From the NCBI GenBank assembly GCA_959347315.1, contig OY365810.1, positions 4,830,832-4,894,831 of the forward strand: 64,000 nt of DNA. Reading direction: 5' to 3'. Source of the stretch: Bimastos eiseni. Taxonomy: Eukaryota; Annelida; Clitellata; Crassiclitellata; Lumbricidae. A program made the translations under genes and the position numbers. The notes below the pieces were generated by a model, which made no database searches, was not told the DNA's origin, and was given only the letters and a program-made list of their open reading frames with translations. Positions 21,413-33,300 of the stretch are shown here, one piece after another (the stretch's first letter is position 1; each line of letters starts with the position of its first letter).

Positions 21413-24400
21413 CTACTGGAAAATGAGAATCTGTTCGCTTTGAGCTACAAAAAGTCGACCTTTCGGTTCATCCAGAACTGTTCTCAATGGCCGTGCTAAT
21501 CCGTGCACTTTATGAGAGAGAATTTCTCTCCTAAATTCCAAATCTGTGTCTAGCAGCAAAACTCGATTGTTCCCTCGATCAACGACCATCACGAATCCCT
21601 CTCCATCAATGGCCAAATGCTCTGGACCATACACATGCCCGATTGTAGATCCACATTCTCCACCAAATGTCTTCTTAAGTTTTCCATCTTCATCCACAAT
21701 ACACACTCTATGCATACCAGAATTATGCTTGCCATGACTGACAAGAAAATGGCCATTGGTCAGTTTTATGGCGTGACGTGGATTTTGAATATCTGCCATT
21801 GATGATAGATTAATATCACGAATCAATTTTCCATCTGGAGAATATTCACTTAATGTATGTTCGCCAGAAATGGTTAAAAGGACATTCGAGTCATGTGCAA
21901 TGTGCAATTTTGCATCGTCATGAAAAACCCTTCTGCTGTTTAGCCAACTATGAATTAGTTTTCCGTTGGAATCAACTCTCAATATTTGTATCCTGTTACC
22001 GTAGTCTATGGAATTCATTATGTAGAGGCATTTGTTTCTGTCACAGGATCCTATATCGTCGGCGTTAATAAATTCCTTCAACGTCCACCTTCTACTGAAG
22101 CTGAATTTCGAAGAGTCGTAAACTTCAACTCCTGAATTCGATTGACTTAGAACAAACAATTCGTTGCCCATGATCGTCAACCCACGGATCTGTGGGCCGA
22201 ACCCTGGCCATAGTTGTTGCTCCTTGGTTTTTGTTTTGATCGTCTGAACTAACGCCACGCCTGGATCTGATCTGTACCTGATCTGAAGTTTGCCTGAAAA
22301 TATAAGTAGATCCATTAGACCATATTTAATAAATACTACTTATCTTATAGAATTCTGTATTTATACGTGACAATTAATGCTTACAATTACGAATACAAAG
22401 TGACAATACAGTGTAAGTGGACAACATTCAGATCCGGATAAATTGAGGCCAACAGAATGATATAGACACCGAAATGGCCAGAGCAGACTAGAGTGACCTA
22501 GAAACTGAGACAGACAAACATATACACTGACATAAGAGAAACTCAAAGAGAGAGATAAACATAAAATGCATTGTCAAGTCATTATGCGAAAGTTAAGCCG
22601 TCATCACATGACAAGGATCTCGCGTCAATCATTGCGACGATGACGTTCAGATTTACTCCTACATTGAGCCTTTGTATTTGCTGGTCTATTTCACCTAATT
22701 AATTAATAATTAAGACATTTAAATATATCTATTAAGAGAGCAGTTCAACAAAGTAAGTATGTTAAGTGGAGGCTTCTGTGACGGAGACACTAGGGCGGAT
22801 GACATCAATTGGTTGGTTACAACTTGATCGGGCAAAGGAACAATATCAATGAATCAGGACTGAAGGGTAGCAGTCTCAAAATAACGCAGAACTCCTTTGG
22901 TATATCCATTCGTGACATCGAGTTGATCATCTATGAAAAGATTCTCAGAGCTGATCACGTGAATTCCACGTCTTCGCACGTTTTCATAGATAATGAGGTA
23001 CATTCGTGCTAAGCCAGCTCCATTCCGTATTGAACTATGACGCTTGACTCGTAACCAACTTAAGATTATTCTCTCATATCTCTGCCTACACGAGAGATAC
23101 TTCCAAAGTCTATCTATAATTGGGGTCATGATCAGATTCGGGATTCATCGTTACCTATCTTCGTTGCTTAGCTCTGATCTGTCGTTCATGCGAGGCTTGC
23201 AAATCTCTCCTCTGCTTTCACGCTGTACTACTACTTTCCATTCACGACTGAAAACTGAACGCACACATTGTACATATAGAGATGCGAACACACATATTTC
23301 ATACCTACATAATATATGCATGCGTACAAGCATACATACATACATACCAAGCTGTTTCTTGAGTTTCTCGACATTGATTTCTAAGCCGCATGACTTTAGT
23401 GTCGCTTTATACTCATCCAATTCTTCACTGAGTTTGTTTTTGCTGGTTTGAAGTGAATTTTTGGTCGTTTTCTCTGCATTAAGTTCCTGCTCTAGCTTGT
23501 CGTTGTTAACCTGCAGTGTACTCAATGCTATGTTGTTGTTCTCCAGTTCCCTCTTCATCTTCTGTAACTGTTCGTTATAATCATCTCTCTCCTCTTTCAG
23601 TTCATTGTTTTCCTGTTTCAAGGTGTCAATTTCTTTTAATTGCTCTGTTAACAGAATTTGTTTTATTGTTTTCTTCGGTTCCAAGTCACCTTCCTCTGAA
23701 AAAATGTGCAGAAATTTTGATTGACTAAATAGTTAACTACGTAAAATGAAATTGAAACAATAGTTAGTAACTGGTGACGAGTCGCAGTGAATCAACAATA
23801 GTGCGCGAAACCCAAGAGGTCATTAACGAGGTTGTTGTTCACGACGCACACATTAGGTCAACATTGTGTCGAAGACTTATTGAGAATATATGTACCGAAG
23901 TAAAAACTCGCTGGTGCTTTGCGCTTGTATGGAGAATGAAAATTAGTTGGGTATACAACTTCATATAGGTCTTAGTTTCAAATTTATTCTTTATGCTAAT
24001 AGTGGTTTGCTAAAAGTCACTGTGAGATTGACAAACATTAACAAACATGAAGTTGCGTTGAAGTGTATTTTAGTACGGAAACGTGAAACGATGGCCAATG
24101 CGATACCAACTTTTAAATGTGTCCCCTACAATAGCCTAAATGAAAGAACCTTTGCTTTTATAACACAAATAAAAACTAAATATTCGCACAATTTAAGTAA
24201 TGATTTACGAAAGAAATCCCTTACCATTAATTTCCCCAACCAAGTTACCACAGTATTCCAATACAATCTCCCTTAGTTCAGATTCTCTAAAACAGGATTT
24301 GAATTGTTGAATCACTATTTCATTTATAGGTTGGCACTCTTGCTGCAGTTCAAACGCTCTAATAGACAAATCCGAAAACGAACTGCAGATGCCACTAGCC

Positions 24401-25371
24401 GATCCTTCAGTCACAATTCTTTGGCAATGAGAATTATAACTTTCTAAGTTTGATATGTAAGCATCGATATCATCCGTTGACATTTGGATTTCTTTCAATC
24501 TGCTCTGTCTTTCCGAATATAGACTTTGTAGAAGACTACTTGCATGTTCATCAGCCAACTGTTGTATTTCATCTTTACTTTTCACTACATAACGTTCTAC
24601 AATTTCTACCTGTTCCTGAATATTCTTCTTCACCTTCAGGAGTTCCGTCTTTTTCATTTGAGCTTTTGCAATGCAACCATTGATGGCTTCAGTATTGTTT
24701 TGTATCTGCTTCCGAAATCCATCAACACATTTGTTAATATGGGAACCTTTATGATTATTATGTTCCTCAATGAAGCAAAAGGCGCATACAACTGTTTTGC
24801 AATCAGCACAATATACGTTCAGTATATTTTGTTCGTGAACACCACAAACGCTTGGTGCAAGATCGGCCAATACCTTAGGGTCAAAGCAGCTTTCGTTTAG
24901 TGGTATCAATTTGTGATTCTTTGTTAATTTAAATTTCTTGTGTTCACTGCAACATTCTTCGCACAACTTGTGCTTACAATCAATGCAATATGTATCAGCA
25001 GTTGGAGTTTCTTTCCCTGTTTGTTCCTTTCCTTCCTCTAAACACACAGAGCACAGGACTATCGTTACTGCAGACGGATATAAAACATTTGACAGTTGTA
25101 TAAGTCTCTCAATGAAGAAATGCTTTGGCAGTCCAGGAAATCCTGCTTTTGGAATCTTGAACAGTCGTCTACAGATTGGACACGGCATTTCATCTCCTGG
25201 TCCTTTGTTAGTTTTGATCCCTGTCTCTTGGATGCATTTCATGCAGAATGTATGAGAACATGGCAAGGCTTTCGGATCAGTGAAGAATTCGGTGCATATG
25301 CAACATGTCGTAATGTCCTCGAATTCCTCTTGTTTTTTAATATCACTCCCGGCCAAGTCTTTCGCAGCCAT
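21413..25371 (-). CDS. Intact TRIM-type E3 ligase: RING, two B-boxes, coiled coil, NHL-like propeller; three exons
   Basis: Exons are 25371-24225, 23695-23348 and 22293-21413, giving 791 aa. Donors AATG/GTAAGG and CTTG/GTATGT and acceptors TTTTTTCAG and ATATTTTCAG are all phase 1. The C3HC4 RING has Cys23, 26, 38, His40, Cys43, 46, 64 and 67. B-box 1 spans about residues 107-153 and B-box 2 about 176-207 (CGVH...CADC...). A coiled coil follows in exon 1 and continues through exon 2 (EQLKEIDTLKQENNELKEER). Exon 3 encodes an NHL-like beta-propeller with repeated SPDGKLI and GNNRVLLLD blades. By family this is a ubiquitin ligase with a propeller for substrate or RNA binding, as in TRIM2/3/56/71-like proteins. 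No lesion is seen. It is the only intact member of the local cluster. Confidence 0.9.
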
Positions 25372-25379
25372 TTTCTACC

Positions 25380-25850
25380 TAGTCTGATTCAAAAATCGAA
25401 AGCATTTTCGATTTCACTGTTGGCTAAAGTTTAGTCAATGGTTGGCAATCAAAGATAAAATTTACGTAATAGGAAATTTTGATCTTGCAAATGAGAGCAT
25501 ATTGATGTAAACGGTCTTAGTAACAAAAACGCTAAGCTATAGATTAATCGAACTCAATATTGAACAGTCTGTGAGAAATATAAGTTTTAATATCGGCCGT
25601 AATCTATATTGATTAACTGAATAGGTCAATGCGTTTATCCACTTACTATAGATAACATACAATGTTGACCTGAGCCATGCGCTGATCCAATAGCTGTAGA
25701 TTATATCCATACATGTACGGTCTTCGAACTTTGCACCTAATTATGTCAAGCAATTAGGTCCATAGGCAAATATGGTATGACGCTGGTTGTTCGAGATACT
25801 GAGATTCAAAATTATATTGTTGACTATGCTAGACTGAATATAAGCATAAT
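25380..25850 (-). promoter_or_regulatory. TRIM upstream block, copy 3 (beside the intact gene)
   Basis: The region directly upstream of the intact ATG shares phrases with 18156-18720 (GGCAATCAAAG, GTCTTAGTAACAAA, TAATCGAACTCA, AAGTTTTAATAT, TTGACCT..GCCATGCGCTGAT, CTTTGCACCTA). It is the best candidate for promoter sequence of the working gene; no TATA box was assigned. Confidence 0.35.
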
Positions 25851-26039
25851 ACTGAATGTATGCGTAGGCAATTTTTGGCTGATAAAATCAATCAGATAGC
25901 GCGTCCAAATACTTTTCTAACAAACATCGAGTAGTGGTGCGAATGATAGACTGTAGCATTCGGGATATGAAACAGTGTGCATCAACTGTGTTACTCAGCA
26001 ATTAGTTAATCGATGGAGTTGACCCGCTGGATTCTTTGC

Positions 26040-26150
26040 TGGAAAATTGCATCGAATACCTGTACAACTCAAACGCTCTAACTCACAAGTCTGAAGATGC
26101 TCCGCAGATGTCACCAGCCTTCTTCTTCTGTAAAACGTAGGCCTACAGAA
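26040..26150 (-). pseudogene. TRIM exon-1 fragment (end of the coiled coil)
   Basis: The stretch ACTCAAACGCTCTAACTCAC through CCGCAGATGTCACCAGCC matches the 24335-24400 part of the intact gene (about 65 bp). It is isolated and has no open frame. Confidence 0.6.
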
Positions 26151-26279
26151 CAGGTCACTAACGAGGTAGTCAGTGCACTAAACCTAATACGCACTTATTA
26201 TTACTGTCGACTCTCGGTCCACAATTAAAAAATTAAAAGTCCTTATGCCCCTATTAATAGACAAGATATTATTGTTGAC

Positions 26280-26600
26280 CTTTCGTCGTGCGATGAGCCA
26301 CTTACTATAGATAAGTCATTCAATCTCTGTACTTTGCACCTATTTATGTCTATAATAGCAGGCGAATATGATTTAACCCAAGATGTGACAGATATTGAAC
26401 TTTTTTGCCTGGCAATAGAAATATAATAGGCCTACTGTATTACGATGAAAGCGTTTAGTTTCTGTTTATTTATTCCGTTTTCATCTTATCTGCTGGTCTA
26501 GAGCAGGGATTTTTCCCGGTCAAATATAATTGTACAATAGCCAATAACTTCAGAGCCCAGTGGAGCAATAGGACTTTACCAGCTCCTTCAGCTCTAATTT
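26280..26600 (-). promoter_or_regulatory. TRIM upstream block, copy 4 (orphan)
   Basis: It has the phrases GTTGACCTTTCGTCGTGCGATGAG, TCTGTACTTTGCACCTA and CAAGATGTGACAGATATTGAAC as in 18400-18550, but no RING exon directly follows it. It is a rearranged remnant of a duplicated gene. Confidence 0.35.
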
Positions 26601-27182
26601 TACTCTAATTAGCAGGTTTGTAATCTCACAGATGGTGACATTTCCGAGATATGTGCAGAATTGGCTGATGTACTGATGTTGTTCCCTAATTCAGAGCAGC
26701 TGCTATTTCTAAAGTTCAGACTGAACATTGCAGAATCTTTATGAAGACAGCGAAATTCCGAACCCACAGGCAGAGGAATGTCGTCTGATCGCAATTTTGG
26801 GCTCGTCGTGGACTGTTGGACTTTTACAAATGACCACCGAGAAAGAGTGACCAGAGCCTGACCCCTGTCCTTGGTAGGCAGGCAGGCGCATGCACAGGGG
26901 TGAGCAGACAGTAGGACTGATAGACAGACGGACAGGTAGGTAGCAGATCTTGTTTTAACGTACAGTGATAAACAAAATGTGTAGCAATAACTTGAAGTGC
27001 TGGGACTGAAGGCTGCCTGTGCTGTGGTCATCGTCAGAATAAGACACCAAAACCAAAATTCACAATAATTTGTCTCGATAACAAGAGAGATTGTATACAC
27101 AAACGAGCAGACATTGTTTGATACACTGCATGACCAGACCGACAGAAGGCTGATAGGTAGGTAAGCAGATGGGCAGACGAAT

Positions 27183-27402
27183 AGACAGAGAGAGAGACAG
27201 AGAGAGAGAGACAGACAGAGAGAGACAGAGAGAGAGAGAAAGACAGAGAGAGAGACAGAGAGACAGAGAGACAGAGAGAGAGAGAAAGACAGAGAGAGAG
27301 ACAGACAGAGAGACAGAGAGAGAGACTGAGAGAGACAGAGAGAGACAGAGAGATAGACAGAGAGAGAGACAGAGAGAGAGACAGAGAGAGACAGAGAGAG
27401 AT
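27183..27402. repeat. (GAGACA)n microsatellite, about 220 bp
   Basis: Imperfect AGAGAGACAGAGAG units. It interrupts a TRIM pseudogene immediately after the first B-box CxxC codons. The long ORFs over it (27169-27483 plus, 26609-27469 and 27060-27422 minus) are Arg/Glu- or Ser/Leu-repeat artefacts. Confidence 0.95.
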
Positions 27403-27748
27403 CGGCGGAACAGAGATAACATAAGACTCTGGCCACTGCAGCCGGATCTGAATTCTCTGTCACCTGCATCAGCCTCTCGATGAAGAAATTCCTGGGTTGT
27501 CCTTCAAATTATTTTGCTAGAATCTTCAACAGTTGTCTAAAGATTGGACATGGCATCTCATCTTCTGATCCTTTGCTTGTTGTAATCCCAAACTGTTGTA
27601 GACATTTCGTGCAGAATGTATGAATGCATGGCAATGCATTCGGATCGGTGAAGACTTCGGTGCATATGTGGCATGCAGTGTTTATCCTTGAACTCTTCTA
27701 GTTTTGCAATTTCTCTACTGTAAAAATATTTTTCAGCAATTTTTCTAA
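27403..27748 (-). pseudogene. TRIM RING-exon remnant interrupted by a microsatellite
   Basis: Minus-strand translation gives CHICTEVFTDPNALPC, IHTFCTKCLQQFGI and DEMPCPIFRQLLKI, clearly the RING of the local family. The last zinc-ligand Cys is Phe, and an in-frame TAA at 27509-27511 follows. Reading continues in the same family (NFFIERLMQV, then VARVLCYLC) and is then replaced by the GAGACA tract. It is a decayed cluster member. Confidence 0.85.
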
Positions 27749-28454
27749 TCGAATTCAAGTAACGAAACCATTTGCAATTTCTCTAATGCTGTCAGCGTAG
27801 ACATGCCAGAGATGGACGTTGAAAAATGGAATGTCGATCTCACACTTAGGTACGTAGTCTATATAAAGTTCTAAGATACATGTGATATCATTTACAAGTA
27901 TGCGATGATTCAGACTGATAGAGCAAAGTCTCTTACGAAACTCAAGTTAATTGTCCAATGTAGGCAACAATAATGAATTAATTGACTCCATTGTTGACTG
28001 TTCTAATTAAAAAATCAAAATCGAATCAAAACTTTATTTTTAACCAATCAACATAAATAATCAAACAACAATTATTCAAGTCACAATACGTGTATGATGC
28101 CAAACGTCTTTGATTGATATCGGTCTAGCGTTTTCCTGTGTAAGCCTCGAACTAAAGATAAAATAACGCCCTAATTGTACCTCGTACCTACTTCCCATTT
28201 TGGACTTTAAACCACCAGAAAAGCAGATGAGTGAGGTGGGTTATCACTGCCTTCCTCGTAGAAAATTATCGGTGAGAGATTTGTTCCAGGTCGCAACGCA
28301 GCGACTTTACGTGTGTTCGAACCTGCGACCCGTCGTTTGCAGGACACAGAACGTGCAGCTAAGTCACCGCGTTCCTGTAAATATTAGGCCTAATTTCGTG
28401 AGATCAAACGTCCAATGATCAATAGCTCCATGAATAATCATAATGGTCTACATG

Positions 28455-28711
28455 TATGTGGACAAATGATCTAGGGTCTGCAGTAGGGTCTCTTCTATCC
28501 CGCTCCGGAATTCTTTCGGTCCTCTACAAGCAGACTGCTGGAGGTTCCCCGCATGCGCTCTGCCACGGTCCAGTCTATGAGCTCTCCCAAGTGGATCCCA
28601 CCAGTTGGAACAGTCTCCCTTCATCTTCGGGATAAGCCTCGCCAACCTCCCTTTTCTCGCTTCAACAGTTCGTAAACTCCTTTTATACAACTTTAACAAA
28701 CATTGATTCAC
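28455..28711. repeat. Interspersed repeat, reverse copy of the 5925-6310 family
   Basis: The phrase CCGCATGCGCTCTGCCACGG is the reverse complement of sequence at 6095-6117, and similarity continues to both sides for about 150 bp. The minus ORF here is not gene-like. Confidence 0.6.
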
Positions 28712-30395
28712 TTAGTCAGAAGTTTCTCTTAAACGTCAGTCTGTTGTTTGCATTAGTCTACGAGTTCGGATACTCGTATCTCGCTGGATTGAGTGTCTCA
28801 TCACCGGAAGCACCGTTATTCTGGTAAACGTGTCTGTTCGCTTCACCCTCACCTACAAATGTAAAGCAGCGGAAAATGCTTGTATTTTAATATACATGTA
28901 GGCCCATGTATATAATTATGTTCAGTTCCCAGTGTCGTCACATACACGTAAAAGAATAGCCTGCAAAGAACTCGTCTATTTATTTTTTATTACCGAAATT
29001 TGATACCACATTTCTTCCAACATTTTTTTGCTAAGAAGTACATACACACGCCTCGACGGCGCAACTGCTGTCTATGTCAGATTTCAAATGCAAGCGACAC
29101 TTTAAATGTTCACAATTCAAAATAAGATCAATGAAAAATAACAGGCTGATTTCTTCGTATGAGATCTTACTGCCTAGAATTCTGGAACAGTGCTCCAAGA
29201 CTATTTTTCTTTAAACCCATCGTGAAAAATCTTGTAATTTTCGCGACTCGTCTCAAAAAGGCTAAACAAATAATATTGACTTAAAGTTTAGGTTGCACTT
29301 CAAAGTAAATTTGCAATGCATGCATTGAATCTGCTCAATATAGTGAATGACCAGAGCAGCGTTTCCCAAACTGTGTTCCGCGAGGGAAGACAAGGATTCC
29401 GCGGAAAACTTTCAGTGTGAACAAATTTCCTGATGTGATTTTCCATATCGGCCATTTTATATAATTTATAAAGAATCCTATATTTATAGTTTAGCTTGCA
29501 AACTGATGAGTGCAATGCAAATAATGAGATGTAAGACTGTAATGCGTGAAGCAGTTAAACAGATTAACCAGTCTATGACTCCAGCACCTTTGGACCAACT
29601 ACCACGAATATTCATGACTTGGAGGCTAACTTGGTCAAACACTTTGTTCCTGTAAATCACTAAAATAATTGGATCAGAAATCCCTTCAAAATAACAGAAA
29701 AGCCAACTCACATTTCCGGAAAAAATTACGAAACTCTCATTGAATAACGTCTGATTCTCTGATGTTTGAAGCAGCCTAACTAAATAATATCCCCACCGTG
29801 GCCGAATGCACAGTTACTCCTAAATTGTGCTTATCCCACTATGGATCCTAAATGGAAGCCGGATGGTATATTTGTTTAATCAATTCCGCTTCCATTTAGG
29901 TGTATTGATGGTGAAAATTGATGGCGAAATATGTGTCACTTACCGCATAGAACACATCAAAAGCTTTCTTTTCTACTGAACGAGACCTAAATCGTGCCTT
30001 CTCAGACAAAATCGTGTCTTATCAGTGGTTGGCCCCTCACAATGGAGTATCCCCATGGCACTGCGCTTGCCCCTTAGGGTTAACTTTGACTTGTGTAATA
30101 CCTAGCATTAAAACTGTCCTTTTCAGCAGTGCTATGGTGGGAAGCGCTTTTGGGTAGTAATGGGCGCCATAGAAATCTTCGTAATAAATGAATGAATGAA
30201 TTGATTAATTAATAATAATTATACTTCAGACTTACTATTGAGAAATAAAGAAAACGTATGCATTGTGAATTCAGGGTCGCTCTGCACATGTCTGTCACCA
30301 AATTTGTTCCCAATACTTCTGCTTCTCTGGACGTACATCAAAATTATGTCCGTAGTGAATATAATGGATAATTGAATAGACTGCCAATTAATTAC
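28712..30395. other. Intergenic or 3' part of the membrane-protein gene; one hAT-like end
   Basis: At 29360-29400 the phrase CAGCGTTTCCCAAACTGTGT, followed by TCCGCG, resembles a hAT terminal sequence; no matching opposite end was found. The minus-strand gene at 30396-37329 should end in this stretch, but its last exon was not identified. One weak possibility near 30310-30340 gives only nine codons before a stop. Confidence 0.35.
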
Positions 30396-33300
30396 CTTCA
30401 TGCCTTGGTTCCTCCATACCATCGTATTTTGCTGTGTTCCTTTGTGAACGAAGATCGTATAGTGCATATAACAGCGCTATATTGGCACAAACGGAGACTC
30501 CGAAGAAAGTGCCGATGATGACGGCAACAGTTTTATAGTTGTCCGTTGACTCGCTACCAGCTATGAGAAGAATTCATAGCATCTAATATAATTGTTTTTT
30601 CATCTGGTATCCTTAATTATCACTATGCAACCCATCATCGCAAAATCAGAATGTTGTCAAGCAAATATGATCTATGGTGAGAAGCCTCAAAATGGTCCTA
30701 TGTAAATGATATAAGTGCTAATATCATTTTAAAAATATAAAAATGACCTATATATATATATATATATATATGTGACGATCTGGGGGTACTATTAAGGTCG
30801 TAGGCCATAGGCTGTGGTCAGTGGGCGGGCCTGTACAAACGGCGTGGTAACCATCCCTTGATTTGCAATGGGATCCGCGGTAGGCGTTGGTCGGCGTATG
30901 TAGTCAGTTGGGTGTTAGGGTTTACAGCGGGCAGATGTTCGTTAGTAAGCTAGGCTCTTTCTCGCGTTTGTATTTCTTTAGATAAGTTAGGGTTATTCTG
31001 CATTGGCGAAGTGTGCTCACGTGAAGTCTGCTTTTCGTCGACATTGAAACTATTGTTGTAACGTTGGTCTGCCTGGCATGTTGTCTTTCGCGTGTGCGCC
31101 AGTTTGCAGCTTGTTGGTTTTCCTGAATCGTTCCTTTCCGAGCTACACGTGTTGCACGGTATACTTATAACTTATTTTCTAGTCAATAAATGAATATATA
31201 TATATATTATAAGGACGGTTTTGAGCGAATTACCATGACCGACTTTGCTTAAAGGTCAGGTTAGAAAAGTAGGCGAAATGGATGAATTTTAATTTTGCTC
31301 ATATTTCCCTTAATAAAGTTACTTTTAGAAAATGAGGATATTATTGCGAGTTTCATAAATGCGAATTCGAACGATTGAGCGAAGTGCACGAGTTGTTACA
31401 CGCGTATTTGATCATAATACGCATTTAAAAGGAGGCTCCCCGTAATAGTGATTGCTAGACCAATGCCAACAACGACGATTGCGAAGACCACGAAGAATTA
31501 TTGGAAATAAATGTTTCGGTTCCCAAAGATGCTATGCGCCGCGTTAAAATATCCGATGAAATCGTAGGAAATGAGAATGCGATTGAGCATCAGAAATCCG
31601 CTGCATTTGGGTGTGAATTTTTGATGGTGTGCTTTACGTGACCCTTTTTACAAGATTATCATATACTGTTTCTGAGTCATATCATCTCTGGTGCAATATT
31701 AATATCACTGTTCTACCAAATCATTTCATCCTTTGGTATGATAAATAGTGTAATAATTATACATTATCCATTTTTCTTTGTTCTACTATTTAGTTTTTAA
31801 GTTTATTTTATAGTTATAATTACTTTTTTGATAATAATAAGAAAATGTGTGCATATGTCATTCAGGACATGTTTTATTTATCTCGGTGTGGGCAGAGGTA
31901 TGTGACGTCATATTTGAGTGGGTCGGGGCATTTGTGATGACGTGTGACGAGGGTGTGTGCAATAAATTGTCCAAAATTGCTTGACGTTTTTTATGGACGG
32001 GTCCATAGAGATCCAACGGCCAGACTCTAATCCTCTGGAGCAATGAGCACGCCATGATACAGGACATTAAGGGCTGCTTTGTATATCGTCACGTTCACGA
32101 CGGATGCAGGAGTTTGGCTGATAAAGCCTCCACAGGGAATCATAGGCCTACCGAATGTTTGGACATCGAGAGAAGATACAATGCCGTTCCTGATGTCGTG
32201 GAAACACTGGGTCCTAGTTCCAGACGGCTTCTTACAATGTACTTCAGGACACGACAGTTGAAACGCAGAATTCAGAATGAGTACAGTAAATAGTTCTATC
32301 GTAAGCTAATAAGAAGCGATTTATGGTGCCTACTGATCGTCGCCAATATCAGAAGTCGACACATTCGTAACTGTCAATAGTTCCTTTAAATTCTCGTAAG
32401 TTTTAGCATGCTCTTTAAGTTGGAAAAGAATAATAACAAAACTTTAAGTCAACTTACTGACCATCACATTTTTTTCCTCCATTAGTCGCATAGCAACAAC
32501 AGTCATAATCTACAAAAATATTGATGCTAAAACCCATTGAATAATAATATTCGCCATCGAGAACACCAAGGAGTCGTTAATTTATATGGACTTAGCCTAT
32601 ATATAATTAATAAACAAATAAACAATGTCTAGACTGAGCCAAAATAAATATATATATCGTTTTCAAATCTCATAGAAGACCAATCTTTCGATAAATAATT
32701 GAAATTCTATTTGCTACTATTTTGCAATTACGATGCCACATTTCGCAAGTTACAGCGGTATAGATTTTGGATCCAAATAAAGATCACAATGATTTTATCA
32801 CCAGGGTCAACGACAACATCAGTAATAGCAAAACTATACGCCTATATGTAATCTCTCGCATAAGCCTATGACAATTGATACCTATATAGATTAGACAACC
32901 CTAATAATAAGTATTCATCAATTTGTCCTTATATAGCCTATCCGACAGTTACATGATTTTAAAACCCCACTATGCACACCGATTGCATACATGTAGATAA
33001 ATATAAAAAATACGTACTTTATTGAACACTATACTTTTATTTAAATTGATTTGCCACTGCGAAGATCACATCATATCGCCTTCGTAAGTCTCACGTTACA
33101 CGATATAGAAATAGCTATAGAGGTGTCGTTGAGTAAAGAATGTTGAATTGCACTATGGAATACATGCAGGTGTCTCTGTGTAAAGAACTTTGTATGGCGC
33201 TATAGAAATGTTCGTAATGATAACAGTAACAATAACGCATGTAATTTTCATTGGTAAATTTTGCAATTGGTTATGGCTTAGCCAGATATTTGCTGTTATG

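Noticed and set aside
22929..22991. Inverted repeat ATCTATGAAAA / TTTTCATAGAT with a 41-base loop in the TRIM intron
   Set aside because: 11-bp arms in a 1-kb AT-rich intron are expected by chance; no further structure such as a microRNA precursor stem is seen.
26609..27469. Long minus ORF (286 aa) and opposite-strand ORF 27169-27483 over the GAGACA tract
   Set aside because: The reading frame stays open because of a simple repeat; translations are SLSL or RERD runs. Only the first 30 or so codons, from the TRIM remnant, are meaningful.
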